Counted from the first letter of the stretch, positions 15,494 to 23,878 are shown. The stretch is 24,492 nucleotides of DNA from an uncultured Lachnospiraceae bacterium (GCA_947564305.1 CANOBT010000080.1:1-24492), one strand, 5' to 3'. Notes: generated by a model from the sequence alone, not told the origin. Program-made: numbers and translations.

Positions 15494-16717
15494 ATGAAGC
15501 TTTACGAAGAATTACAGGCACGAGGGCTGATCGCTCAGGTGACGGATGAAGAATTGATTGCAGATTTAATCAACAATGGAAAGGCCACATTTTATATCGG
15601 GTTTGACCCTACAGCGGACAGCCTGCATGTGGGACATTTTATGGCGCTCTGTTTGATGAAGCGTCTGCAGATGGCTGGCAACAGGCCGATTGCCTTGATT
15701 GGCGGCGGCACAGGAATGATTGGTGACCCGTCTGGAAGGACAGATATGCGCCAGATGATGACGATGGAGACCATTCAGCATAACTGTGACTGCTTTAAGG
15801 AACAGATGAGCCGGTTTATTGATTTCTCAGAGGGAAAGGCGCTGATGGTCAATAATGCGGACTGGCTGATGGATTTGAATTATATCGAAGTGCTGCGGGA
15901 AGTGGGTGCACACTTCAGTGTGAACCGGATGCTGACGGCGGAGTGCTACAAGCAGAGGATGGAGAAGGGATTAAGTTTCTTAGAATTTAATTACATGATC
16001 ATGCAGGCTTATGATTTCTACGCATTATTCCAGAAATACGGATGCAATCTGCAGTTTGGCGGGGATGACCAGTGGAGCAATATGCTGGCAGGGACAGAAC
16101 TGATTCGCCGGAAACTGGGCAAGGACGCCAGTGCTATGACCATTACCTTATTGCTGAATTCCGAGGGCAAGAAGATGGGCAAGACCCAGTCCGGTGCGGT
16201 TTGGCTTGACCCGAAGAAGACATCCCCATTTGACTTTTACCAGTACTGGAGAAATGTAGGGGATGCGGATGTGCTGAAATGTATCCGTATGCTGACCTTC
16301 CTTCCGCTGGAGCAGATTGATGAGATGGATGCGTGGGAAGGAAGCCAGTTGAACAAAGCGAAGGAAATCCTGGCTTATGAATTGACTAATATGGTACACG
16401 GAGAAGAGGAAGCAAAACGCGCTCAGGAAAGCGCAAGGGCGTTGTTCAGCCAGGGGAATGCAGCGGATATGCCTACTGCGGAGCTGAAGGAAGAGGACTT
16501 GACGGATGGAGAAATTGATATTCTGAATATGCTGTTAAAGAGCGGACTGGTTCCGTCTAAAGCAGAGGCAAGACGTGCCGTACAGCAGGGCGGCGTCGCA
16601 GTGGATGGTGAGAAAGTGACGGACATTCAGGCTGTATTCGGAGGAGAGAAGCTTTCCGGGGATGGACTGGTACTGAAGAAAGGGAAAAAGAATTTCAGGA
16701 AAGTTGTGTTGAAATAA
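15494..16717 (+). CDS. tyrS: Tyrosine--tRNA ligase
   Basis: 407 residues from ATG 15494, preceded by AGAGGA; the frame is open from 15467 but the conserved N-terminus [12 protein letters not shown] starts here. It attaches tyrosine to tRNA-Tyr in the cytoplasm. Class I signatures: HVGH (45-48) in [13 protein letters not shown], the tyrosine pocket [18 protein letters not shown] around 191-196, and KMGKT (227-231) as the KMSKS loop. The C-terminus (about 345-407) is an S4 RNA-binding domain ([17 protein letters not shown]). The length and KMGKT variant fit the TyrS1 type of Gram-positive bacteria. It is controlled by the T-box leader immediately upstream and followed by a hairpin. Confidence 0.97.
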   Translation: MKLYEELQARGLIAQVTDEELIADLINNGKATFYIGFDPTADSLHVGHFMALCLMKRLQMAGNRPIALIGGGTGMIGDPSGRTDMRQMMTMETIQHNCDCFKEQMSRFIDFSEGKALMVNNADWLMDLNYIEVLREVGAHFSVNRMLTAECYKQRMEKGLSFLEFNYMIMQAYDFYALFQKYGCNLQFGGDDQWSNMLAGTELIRRKLGKDASAMTITLLLNSEGKKMGKTQSGAVWLDPKKTSPFDFYQYWRNVGDADVLKCIRMLTFLPLEQIDEMDAWEGSQLNKAKEILAYELTNMVHGEEEAKRAQESARALFSQGNAADMPTAELKEEDLTDGEIDILNMLLKSGLVPSKAEARRAVQQGGVAVDGEKVTDIQAVFGGEKLSGDGLVLKKGKKNFRKVVLK

Positions 16718-16733
16718 GTAATCAAAGGAAAGT

Positions 16734-16780
16734 CAAAGTGAGACGCGGGCCGAATGGTCTGGGTCTCACTTTGCTTGTTC
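16734..16780 (+). terminator. Hairpin after tyrS, probable terminator
   Basis: CAAAGTGAGAC (16734-16744) pairs perfectly with GTCTCACTTTG (16763-16773). The tail CTTGTTCC is poor in T, so termination may be weak or bidirectional. Confidence 0.65.
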
Positions 16781-16787
16781 CGAAGAT

Positions 16788-16837
16788 AAGCAATCCAAAA
16801 GAAAGTAATTTACAAAACATCCGGACAGGTTTAAAAT
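16788..16837 (+). promoter_or_regulatory. Promoter copy B (shared element) for the AAA-ATPase gene
   Basis: TTTACA (16809-16814), 17 bases, TAAAAT (16832-16837), about 55 bases before the start codon. The block 16799-16819 is identical to 10850-10870. Confidence 0.7.
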
Positions 16838-16891
16838 GAAATACAACAGCCTGAGCTGGCAGCGAAACAGTCACAAGAAGGAGGCCGTAAT

Positions 16892-18466
16892 ATGGGAAGT
16901 TATTTAAACCCTGGAAATGAGAAATTTGCACAGTGTATTAATTCAGAAATATATATTGATAAAACCGGTCTGATCAAATATTGCAGCCGGGTCATGAATT
17001 CCCTGCAGAAATATATCTGTATGAGCAGGCCGCGCCGATTTGGAAAATCCGTAACTGCGGATATGCTGGTGGCATATTACAGCCGGGGATGTGATTCTTC
17101 GGAGCTATTCGCAGGATTGGAAATTGAAAAGGAAGAAAATTATAAAAAGAATTTGAACCAGTATCATGTTTTGTTCTTGAATATGCAGGAGTTTTTGAGT
17201 CAAACTTCCAGTATGTCCGAAATGCTGCAATTATTAAAAAAATCGTTACTATGGGATATATTAAGTGAATATGACGATTTACGGTATTTTGATGAAACAA
17301 ATTTAACCCGGACAATGCAGGACGTATTTAGCCAGACAAAAATCCCTTTTATTATGATTATCGACGAATGGGACTGTATTTTCAGGGAATATAAATCAGA
17401 TACGGAAGCGCAGAAGATGTATCTGGATTTCCTGCGGGATATGCTCAAGGATAAGGGATATATTGCATTATGTTACATGACAGGAATCCTTCCGATCAAA
17501 AAATATGGAACCCACAGCGCCTTAAATATGTTTGATGAATTTTCCATGACATTTCAAGGGGAACTGGCGCAGTATGTCGGTTTTACGGAGGATGAGGTCA
17601 AAGGCTTGTGCGAACGGTATGAGATGGATTTTGAGGAGACGAAGAAATGGTATGACGGATATTATCTGTCAGGTGTGGGTTCCATCTATAATCCGCGCTC
17701 CGTGGTCAGCGCTATGCGGTTTCAAAGTTTCCAGTTTTACTGGAACCAGACGGAGACTTTCGAGGCGCTTCGTTCCTATATTGACATGAATTTTGAAGGG
17801 CTGAAAGATGCTATTTTGCAGATGATGGACGGAAACAATGGCGTGGCGGTGGATGTCCGGAGTTTTACGAATGATATGGTGACTTTTCATTCCAAGGATG
17901 ACGTGCTTACACTGTTAGTACATCTTGGATACCTTGGATACCGCAGCGATAAGGAGGAAGTGTTTATCCCCAATGAGGAGATTTTAAATGAATATATGAC
18001 TTCTATCGGTAATTCTGACTGGGGAGAGGTTTCAAAGGCGCTGAGGAATTCCAGAAATGCATTGAACGCGATTTGGAACCGGAATGAGGCTTTGGTGGCG
18101 AAGGCGGTGGAAGACGCACACTTTGAGAATTCTTACCTGCAGTATAATGATGAAAATGCGCTCAGCTATACGATTTCTCTGGCATTCTATGTGGCACGTA
18201 ATTATTATACGATCATCAAAGAACTACCTACCGGGAAGGGAAGAGCGGATATCGTATATCTCCCGCGGAAACGATGCGGGGATAAACCGGCGCTTTTAGT
18301 GGAATTAAAATGGAATCAGACTGCGGAAAGTGCAATTACACAGATTAAGGATAAATGTTATCCGAAGGCATTGGAGGATTACAAGGGCAGCCTGCTTTTG
18401 GTGGGAGTCAGCTATGATGAAAAAACGAAAGTGCATGATTGCCGGATTGAGCAGTATCATATGTGA
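16892..18466 (+). CDS. AAA-ATPase-like/PD-(D/E)XK nuclease domain protein
   Basis: 524 residues after a strong AAGGAGG. The N-terminus (YLNPGNEKFAQCINSEIYIDKTGLIKY, then CMSRPRRFGKSVTADML with P-loop-like Gly51-Lys52-Ser53) and the Walker B IPFIMIIDEWD (Asp158, Glu159) define the AAA-ATPase-like family (PF09820 as I know it). The C-terminus holds the PD-(D/E)XK nuclease-like domain (PF08011): GRADIVYLP with Asp453 and LLVELKWN with Glu471-x-Lys473. These proteins occur in many copies in Bacteroides and Lachnospiraceae; their role (mobile, defence or repair) is not established. Its own promoter and terminator make it a single-gene unit between tyrS and the LytTR pair. Confidence 0.88.
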   Translation: MGSYLNPGNEKFAQCINSEIYIDKTGLIKYCSRVMNSLQKYICMSRPRRFGKSVTADMLVAYYSRGCDSSELFAGLEIEKEENYKKNLNQYHVLFLNMQEFLSQTSSMSEMLQLLKKSLLWDILSEYDDLRYFDETNLTRTMQDVFSQTKIPFIMIIDEWDCIFREYKSDTEAQKMYLDFLRDMLKDKGYIALCYMTGILPIKKYGTHSALNMFDEFSMTFQGELAQYVGFTEDEVKGLCERYEMDFEETKKWYDGYYLSGVGSIYNPRSVVSAMRFQSFQFYWNQTETFEALRSYIDMNFEGLKDAILQMMDGNNGVAVDVRSFTNDMVTFHSKDDVLTLLVHLGYLGYRSDKEEVFIPNEEILNEYMTSIGNSDWGEVSKALRNSRNALNAIWNRNEALVAKAVEDAHFENSYLQYNDENALSYTISLAFYVARNYYTIIKELPTGKGRADIVYLPRKRCGDKPALLVELKWNQTAESAITQIKDKCYPKALEDYKGSLLLVGVSYDEKTKVHDCRIEQYHM

Positions 18467-18475
18467 TGGAGGAAT

Positions 18476-18505
18476 GCAGGGCTGTTTTATGGCCCTGTGT
18501 TTTTG
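18476..18505 (+). terminator. Terminator of the AAA-ATPase gene
   Basis: CAGGGC (18477-18482) pairs with GCCCTG (18492-18497), a 9-base loop lies between, and TGTTTTTG follows. Confidence 0.75.
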
Positions 18506-18515
18506 CTTTTCATCT

Positions 18516-18597
18516 CGAAAAAACAATCATTTTATTCCCGAAAACCAGTCATTTCGTTCCATCTGCCTGAATCAAGAACTATTTCTGCCGATATAAA
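18516..18597 (+). promoter_or_regulatory. Tandem LytTR-type boxes and weak promoter of the LytTR operon
   Basis: Two adjacent direct repeats, 18516-18538 and 18539-18560, share the pattern CGAAAA..CA(A/G)TCATTT..TTCC. Their cores CAATCATTT (18524-18532) and CAGTCATTT (18546-18554) are 22 bases apart, about two helical turns as in LytTR family sites. A -10 TATAAA is at 18592-18597 and the -35 position (18569-18574, GAATCA) is poor, as expected of an activator-dependent promoter. Binding by the encoded regulator is inferred. Confidence 0.6.
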
Positions 18598-18639
18598 AAG
18601 GGAGAGTCTTTCGAGAACGAGAATTTGAGGTGATAACTT

Positions 18640-19344
18640 TTGGATATAGCTGTCGTTGATGATGAAAAAGTGATAAGAGAATCTCTCTGTGAACTGATAG
18701 AAAAGCAGAGTCCGCAGAGCCGTGTGAAAGCCTATGCCACGGGTGAGGAGATGCTGGCAGAAGGGGGAGTATTTGACATTGTTTTCCTTGATATACAGAT
18801 GGATGGCCTGAACGGTATTGAGACGGCAAGAAAGCTGCGGCAAAGGCAGGAGGAAACGGTTCTGATATTTGTTACGGGAATCAAGGAATATGTGTTTGAT
18901 GCTCTGGATTTGTATGCGTTTCAATATTTGCTAAAACCTTTGGACGAAAAGAAGTTTGCGGAGGTTCTTGAACGGGCGGTGAAGGAGGCAGGGAGAAAGA
19001 AGGAGAAGTGGGGGCTGTTCATTAAGGCAAAGAACCTGACCCTTGAGCTGGACGATATTTTGTATATTGAGAGCCGGGGGAAGAAGGTGGAGATACACAC
19101 GGCCGGGAATCGGGAAAGTATAGAGATTTATGCGGCAATGGAGGAATTGGAGGGGCAGCTTGGAGAAGGGTTTTACCGCTGCCACCGGGCGTATATCGTG
19201 AATATGGAGTATATCGCGGAATATGGAAATGACAGTATCAGCCTTACCAATGGCGATACGGTATATCTGGCAAAGAAGAAGTATGGTGAGTTTGTGAAGA
19301 CATATATGTGGCATCTGCAGAATGGAGGTGTGTCCCGTGTTTGA
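18640..19344 (+). CDS. LytTR family response regulator
   Basis: 234 residues from a TTG codon with GAGGTG eight bases upstream. A receiver domain (1-118: AVVDDEK with the acidic pair, phosphorylated Asp51 in VFLDIQMDGLNGIETA, Lys in LLKPLDEKKF) is joined to a LytTR DNA-binding domain (about 130-234: YIESRGKKVEIHTAG, then FYRCHRAYIVNMEYIAEY and the end KKKYGEFVKTYMWHL). This is the AgrA/LytR/VirR type, which controls peptide-pheromone, virulence or autolysis genes. The partner kinase overlaps its end by eight bases. No AgrB/AgrD-like pair is seen nearby. Tandem boxes upstream suggest autoactivation, and a related pair precedes the lipoprotein gene. Confidence 0.9.
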   Translation: MDIAVVDDEKVIRESLCELIEKQSPQSRVKAYATGEEMLAEGGVFDIVFLDIQMDGLNGIETARKLRQRQEETVLIFVTGIKEYVFDALDLYAFQYLLKPLDEKKFAEVLERAVKEAGRKKEKWGLFIKAKNLTLELDDILYIESRGKKVEIHTAGNRESIEIYAAMEELEGQLGEGFYRCHRAYIVNMEYIAEYGNDSISLTNGDTVYLAKKKYGEFVKTYMWHLQNGGVSRV

Positions 19345-20803
19345 AACCGTAAAGCTCATTTCAAATGTTCTTTTTTCCGTGATGCTCTATCTGTTTCAGG
19401 GATATTGTCTGCAGTATTTTTATGGAAGTTTTCTGGAGAGCAGGATAAGGGATGAAAGGTGGAATGGTTTGGCTGTGGCCGTTTCGTATGCAGCGCTGCG
19501 GATGTTTTTGTTCTGGAACGGGGCAAAAAAATGGGATTACAGGGCAGAAGCCGGGAAGATGGTGCTGGCATTGGGAATGCTGTCTGTTTTGGCTGTTTGT
19601 TTTTATAGGGCCTTTCGTCTGATTACTATTTTTCTTGTGGCGGCATTTCAGGCTCTTGCGGATATCAGCCGTTATACAACCGTTATTTTGGTGGGGGAAC
19701 TGGGGGATGGCCTGTTAGGTGTGTGGAACTATTGTGCGGGAAATGGGATACTCCCAACGGAGAAAGCATTTTTTATTGCTGTGAATGCGGGGCTGCTTAC
19801 GCAATGGATTGCGGAGTATCTTGTCATTGCGTTCGTCCTGTATTTGTCGCTGAAAAAGATTGTAAGGGATTTTCGGGAAAAGGATTACAAAATTAACAGA
19901 ACGGAGCTTTTATTTATTCTGACTCCGGCAGCCGTGGGACTGATGATCTGTGTACTGCTGCGTATCATCATCATTACCATGGAGGACGGCAGAGCAAGGT
20001 TTCTGTATGACAGGTATCCGATACTGATTTTTGTGATTCCGGCAATCTTGATTTTGTCTCTGCTCTCGATTCTGCATGGGGTAAAGCTGTTCCAGGATAT
20101 GATTGACCGGAACAGGGAAAGAAGTAGCAGGATTGTCCTTGAAAAGCAGGTGGAGAGCCTGCAGGAACATATGGAGGAGATGGAGCGGATTGATTCTGGT
20201 ATCCGGAGCATGAAGCATGATATGAAGAACACGATTTCTGTTATCCAGCGTCTTGCAGCTCGAGAGGGAGAAGAAGAAAATGGGGAGCTGCAGACTTATC
20301 TGTCGGAATTGAACCGGACGTTTGAGAAATTGGACGTCCGCTTTAAGACGGGAAATTCGGTGGTGGATACTCTGTTGAATATGAAGTATCATGAAGCAGT
20401 GCGGGAAGTGCCGGACTTGAACATGGATGCAGATAAGTTAATGTTTCCTCAAAAAATGGAAATTCAAAGCTATGATATCGGTGTCATTCTTGGAAATGCC
20501 CTGGATAATGCGATAGAGGCTTGTGGGAAACTGAAAGAGAAGGAACCGGGTGCAGATGCTTTTATCAGGCTGTGTTCCCTGCAGAAGGGGAATCTGCTGA
20601 TTTTGAAGGTGGAAAATAGTTTTGACGGGCATTTATCGAGGCGGCAGCAGGACGGGCTTTTGGTATCCGATAAAGCAGATAAAGATTCCCACGGGATAGG
20701 GCTTGCTAATATGAAGAGTACGGCAGAAAAGTATCAGGGGACAATGGATTTCAGGGTGGAGGGCAGGGTGTTTGTACTGTCTGTGATGATGAAAAATGGA
20801 TAA
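19337..20803 (+). CDS. GHKL-type membrane sensor histidine kinase (AgrC-like)
   Basis: 488 residues from GTG 19337, which has GGAGGTG six bases upstream; ATG 19322 is in frame but lacks a ribosome binding site. The N-terminal half has about six membrane segments (for example VLALGMLSVLAVCFY, ITIFLVAAFQALADI, LVIAFVLYLSL, LLFILTPAAVGLMICVLL, LIFVIPAILILSLLSIL). A coiled linker follows, then the dimerisation motif RSMKHDMKNTISVI (His294), the N box GNALDNAIEAC (Asn387 and Asn391) and the G box HGIGLANMKSTAEKYQG. This layout is that of the GHKL kinases which pair with LytTR regulators and often sense small peptides. The ligand is unknown and no pheromone gene is evident. Tandem 34-bp repeats begin at its stop codon. 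Confidence 0.88.
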   Translation: MFETVKLISNVLFSVMLYLFQGYCLQYFYGSFLESRIRDERWNGLAVAVSYAALRMFLFWNGAKKWDYRAEAGKMVLALGMLSVLAVCFYRAFRLITIFLVAAFQALADISRYTTVILVGELGDGLLGVWNYCAGNGILPTEKAFFIAVNAGLLTQWIAEYLVIAFVLYLSLKKIVRDFREKDYKINRTELLFILTPAAVGLMICVLLRIIIITMEDGRARFLYDRYPILIFVIPAILILSLLSILHGVKLFQDMIDRNRERSSRIVLEKQVESLQEHMEEMERIDSGIRSMKHDMKNTISVIQRLAAREGEEENGELQTYLSELNRTFEKLDVRFKTGNSVVDTLLNMKYHEAVREVPDLNMDADKLMFPQKMEIQSYDIGVILGNALDNAIEACGKLKEKEPGADAFIRLCSLQKGNLLILKVENSFDGHLSRRQQDGLLVSDKADKDSHGIGLANMKSTAEKYQGTMDFRVEGRVFVLSVMMKNG

Positions 20804-20930
20804 AAATGCCTTTGTGTATGAAAAGGAAGTGGTATAAAAGTGCCTTTATGTGTGAAAATAGAGTGGTATAAAAGAGCCTTTTTGTGCAAAAATCAGAGAT
20901 ATAAAACTGCCCTTTTTGCTACATAATGGT
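20797..20930 (+). repeat. Four imperfect ~34-bp tandem repeats after the GHKL kinase
   Basis: The unit is about TGGTATAAAAGTGCCTTT followed by NTGTGTGAAAATNGAG. The GCC(T)TTT marker falls at 20808, 20842, 20876 and 20909, a period of 34, 34 and 33. The first copy overlaps the stop codon and the fourth is diverged. The period is not a multiple of three, so the array is non-coding. It may be a binding-site array or a slippage product. Confidence 0.65.
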
Positions 20931-20969
20931 AGAACATGCGGAAAGAAAGCTGCATGTGTGTCTATTCAG

Positions 20970-21029
20970 GCAGAAAAACACTGCATTCACGCAGAAAGCA
21001 TTGTATTCATAAAAGAGGTGTTTTAAGAT
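20970..21029 (+). promoter_or_regulatory. LytTR-type box pair and promoter of the lipoprotein gene
   Basis: Two direct repeats (GCAGAAAAACACTGCATTCA from 20970 and GCAGAAAGCATTGTATTCA from 20991) carry, on the minus strand, CAGTGTTTT (20983-20975) and CAATGCTTT (21003-20995). These fit the CARTSNTTT pattern of the boxes in front of the LytTR regulator; the cores are 20 bases apart. A weak promoter follows: TTGTAT (21001-21006), 17 bases, TAAGAT (21024-21029). Control by the LytTR regulator is inferred. Confidence 0.5.
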
Positions 21030-21098
21030 AGCATCAACAACATTTTACTGAGCGGAGAATAGATTTTAAAAGATGATTCTGCAAAAGGAGGGATTACG

Positions 21099-21686
21099 AT
21101 GCTGAGAAAACACCGGAAGTTATTTGTTATACCATGGATTATTTTATTGCTGGTATCCTGCGGAAAAGACAAACCGTCTGATTCCATGGCAAAAGAAGAA
21201 ATCAGTGAAAATGTGGAAAATCCTGCACAGAGCAACAGCGAGCAGTGTGCACAAACCGTGTTGAACGAGTTTTTGTCCTGCACCTTGCAGCAGGCAGAAG
21301 AATTTGAAGCGGCGGCATTGGAGGCGCGGGCTTCCATAGAAGCAGAGGCGGACGGCGAAGTTGGATTGGCACAGAGGGACAAAGAGCTGAGGGAATACCT
21401 TGTAAAACGGTTTGGGAGTTTTTTATCAGATGAATGTATTGAGGAGCTTGCAAAGGAGCGTACCTTTTACAAGATGATCGCATTGGCAAAAAGTCTCGAT
21501 GCAGACATGGAAGTTGATGAAATTGAAATTACAAAACGTTCTGATGAAGAGGAATGTTATACATTCTCAGCCAATATAAAGACATCTGCGGGTGACTTGG
21601 CAGCAGATGCACAGGGAACGATTTCGTTGGAAGAGGATGGGGGAGAGTGGAAGGCAGTTAAAATTACTTTGAATATGGATATGTAG
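21099..21686 (+). CDS. Predicted lipoprotein, unknown function
   Basis: 195 residues after a strong AGGAGGG ribosome binding site. A basic N-terminus (MLRKHRK) and a hydrophobic stretch end in the lipobox LVSC (Cys21), so the mature protein should be lipidated and face outward. The body is acidic, with an Ala/Glu-rich helical part (about 60-85) and a C-terminal beta-rich part (CYTFSANIKTSAGDL, then DGGEWKAVKITLNM) like the cystatin/NTF2-type domains of many Firmicute lipoproteins. I do not recognise a named family. The upstream box pair ties it to the LytTR two-component system, perhaps as its main target (inference). Confidence 0.75.
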   Translation: MLRKHRKLFVIPWIILLLVSCGKDKPSDSMAKEEISENVENPAQSNSEQCAQTVLNEFLSCTLQQAEEFEAAALEARASIEAEADGEVGLAQRDKELREYLVKRFGSFLSDECIEELAKERTFYKMIALAKSLDADMEVDEIEITKRSDEEECYTFSANIKTSAGDLAADAQGTISLEEDGGEWKAVKITLNMDM

Positions 21687-21729
21687 GAAAAAATATGATA
21701 GAATGCAATAAAGGAAGGTGGTGTTACAA

Positions 21730-22059
21730 ATGCCGGATCAGATATATGTGTTGTTGGAAGAGTATCGAAAGGCTGTTATGAAGATACTTGGCAAAAGTTT
21801 TAATAAAATTATTTTGTATGGTTCTTATGCCAGAGGTGATTATCAAATTGATTCAGATATAGATATTATGATTCTGGCAGATGTAAAGCCAGAAGAAGTA
21901 AATGATTATGCAGACAAGATATACGATGTCACATATGATTTTGAAATGGAGTATGAGTTGGAGATAAATCCCTTAGTTCAGAGCATGCAGACCTATAGTC
22001 AGTGGAAAAATATATATCCATTTTTTAGGAATATTGAGAAAGATGGGGTGTTAGTATGA
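21730..22059 (+). CDS. MNT-type nucleotidyltransferase domain protein (antitoxin-like)
   Basis: 109 residues from ATG 21730, behind AAGGAAGG; GTG at 21718 is in frame but overlaps that site. The minimal nucleotidyltransferase signature is complete: ILYGSYARGDYQIDSDIDIMIL, with Gly31-Ser32 and the metal-binding Asp43 and Asp45. Small MNT proteins with this motif pair with HEPN RNases in toxin-antitoxin modules (MntA/HepT), where the transferase AMPylates and silences the toxin. The next frame starts within its stop codon (ATGA overlap) and encodes a HEPN fragment, which supports that reading. The gene is AT-rich compared with the lipoprotein gene before it, suggesting separate acquisition. Confidence 0.82.
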   Translation: MPDQIYVLLEEYRKAVMKILGKSFNKIILYGSYARGDYQIDSDIDIMILADVKPEEVNDYADKIYDVTYDFEMEYELEINPLVQSMQTYSQWKNIYPFFRNIEKDGVLV

Positions 22060-22196
22060 CACCGGAACTTTATGAAATAGATCTTGCTCAATACAAATTA
22101 GAGAGAGCAAAGGAAGAACTTGATACAGCTGAATTGCTATTTGATAATGAAAGGTTGAAGGCAGCAAATAATAGGGCATATTACGCAATTTATTAG
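22056..22196 (+). pseudogene. Truncated HEPN (HepT-like) partner of the MNT gene
   Basis: Starts at the ATGA overlap with the MNT stop and encodes only 46 residues. It begins like a HEPN protein (LERAKEELDTAELLFDNERLK), reads NNRAYYAIY and then hits TAG at 22194. In HEPN RNases the active motif is R-x(4-6)-H, so the stop falls just where the His would be, and the remaining ~80 residues are missing. Downstream frames show no HEPN continuation before the terminator at 22258. The toxin is thus most likely inactive; a deletion rather than a point mutation fits best. Confidence 0.75.
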
Positions 22197-22257
22197 TCTG
22201 GTTCATGAGTTTATTGGTAAAAAATACTAATAATTATAAAGAGTTACTGATTGTCAG

Positions 22258-22287
22258 GAAAGCCGGAGAAATCCGGCTTTCTTTTTT
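22258..22287 (+). terminator. Terminator of the MNT/HEPN remnant
   Basis: A perfect 10-bp stem GAAAGCCGGA (22258-22267) and TCCGGCTTTC (22272-22281) with a GAAA tetraloop, followed by six T. It fits the end of the original module, implying the deletion lies between 22194 and here. Confidence 0.92.
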
Positions 22288-22315
22288 GATGATATGAGTG
22301 GTAAATGAAATATCT

Positions 22316-22345
22316 TTGAATGTTGTGTATATCAAATATTACAAT
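22316..22345 (+). promoter_or_regulatory. Candidate promoter of the GH94 remnant
   Basis: TTGAAT (22316-22321) and TACAAT (22340-22345) with an 18-base spacer, in a strongly AT-rich stretch about 120 bases before the broken phosphorylase gene. Confidence 0.4.
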
Positions 22346-22465
22346 ATAGTACGCTATTTTACATTACTATATGCCCGAAATCAGATATCCTTTTATCAGA
22401 AATAAAATGAAACATGATTTCGATGAATGTAATCCACACGAAATGGGAATGGAGGAAAATAGTTT

Positions 22466-23817
22466 ATGGATAAAAGGATATATGAATTCACCGAGGATGG
22501 AGGTTCTTGCCTCATCTATGACGCGAAACCGCCCAGATACTGGTTTAATTATCTTTGGAATGAGAACGGATACTGCGCCCAGATTTCACAGATGGGGCAC
22601 GGACGGAGCTATTATCTGAATGAAAAAGCGGATATGTGCATGATTAACAACAACGACGCGAGATACCTGTATATCCGGGATGAAGAGAGCGGGGAATGTT
22701 GGAACATCGGGGCAGGTCCTTTGAATACGAAGGTGGAAAACTATCGGTGTGAGCACAGTATCGGTTATTCCCGGATTCAGTCGGATTACAGCCGGATTCA
22801 CGGCTCATGGAGATTTTACTGTACATCCTCCCATCCTTTTGCACCGCATAAACGGTATAATGCGTTTCTGGTTTCCTCCGAACCGGTCTTCGCGTATGAC
22901 GGTGATCTGGCAAAATTCTGCGGGGAAACAGACTCCATTACCAAATTGGACGCCTCCGCCTATGCGCTGTTCCAGAGTCCGAAGGTGGTTGTAGAGGGGA
23001 TGGACTATACCAATTCCACTGCCGCATTATTTATCCTGGGGGCGTCCTGCAGCATAAAATTACGTTGAAGGCAGGGAAAAACCGGGAGATAGATTTTGTG
23101 TTTGGAGTACGGGACAATCTGCAGATTGCGGCGGCGCTCTTAAACTACCGGCCCGAAAAGGCAAGGGAGGAAAATCTGCCCAAATTGTTACGTTCCGTGG
23201 ATTATATGGAGCATGACTTTGGTTTTACGCTGAACCTTCCCTCATATCCAGAGTATTCCCCGCATGTGGGACGGATGTCAGGCATGCTTCCGGGATTGTT
23301 TGAAAATGGCGGGGTATACTGCCATGCCACAGGCTTTAAGATTCTGATGGACTGTAAAGTGGGAAGGGCAGATAAGGCGGTAGAGACGCTGAAAAAGATT
23401 ATGCCGGACAGTGAAAAAAATCCTTCCTCTCAATCCGGTGCGGAGCCATATGTTTTTACGAACTGCTATTCCACACATCCGAAATATTACGCAAAATCCT
23501 ACTGGTCCTGGACAACAGGAACTTCCGCAAGGGCGATGAAGGGTCTGTATGAAGGGATTATGGGAGTGAAACGGGATTACGACGGACTGCGGGTGGAACC
23601 TTGTTTTCCGTCAAAATGGAAGTCGGCTGAGATGACCCGGAAGTTCCGAGGGGCGGCGTATCATGTGGTGATTATCAATCCGGACGGAATTGAGGCCGGG
23701 AAACCGGAGATTACTGTGGATGGAAAGGCTGTAGAGGGAACCTTGATTCCGGATTTTCGGGACGGGAAACAGCATGAGGTGAGGGTGGTATGCAATGTTT
23801 ATAAACAAATGGATTGA
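22466..23817 (+). pseudogene. Broken GH94 glycoside phosphorylase (frameshift plus internal deletion)
   Basis: GH94 enzymes split beta-glucosides such as cellobiose with phosphate. The first part (22466 to about 23040) encodes the N-terminal beta-sandwich (start MDKRIYEF, GSWRFYCTSSHPFAP, ending FILGA). The frame then shifts by one: the downstream frame continues directly as LQHKITLKAGKNREIDFVFGVRDN, a normal GH94 linker. After about ALLNYRPEKAREENLPKLL (near 23180) the protein jumps to the C-terminal end: SYPEYSPHVGRMSG, NGGVYCHATGFK, AEPYVFTNCYS, SWTTGTSARAM, DYDGLRVEPCFPS, FRGAAYHVVIINP and the closing beta domain. The central (alpha/alpha)6 segment with the catalytic Asp, some 350 residues of the usual ~800, is gone. 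A ribosome binding site (GGAGG) is still present, so the start is intact but the product cannot be active. Confidence 0.8.
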
Positions 23818-23878
23818 AAACCCCAATTAAAATATATAAGAAAATAAGATGAAAGTCACTATAAGGCATAAAACGAGC

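Noticed and set aside
15010..15495. Long minus-strand frames over the T-box leader
   Set aside because: They are by-products of the structured RNA leader; no ribosome binding site or family similarity.
20806..21031. Two short frames (21 and 31 codons, Cys-containing) after the GHKL kinase, considered as AgrD-like pheromones
   Set aside because: Neither has a ribosome binding site, the first sits in a repeat whose period is not a multiple of three, and no AgrB-like peptidase is present.
23065..23817. Stand-alone gene starting at TTG 23065
   Set aside because: It continues the GH94 protein of the preceding frame after a one-base shift and has no ribosome binding site of its own.
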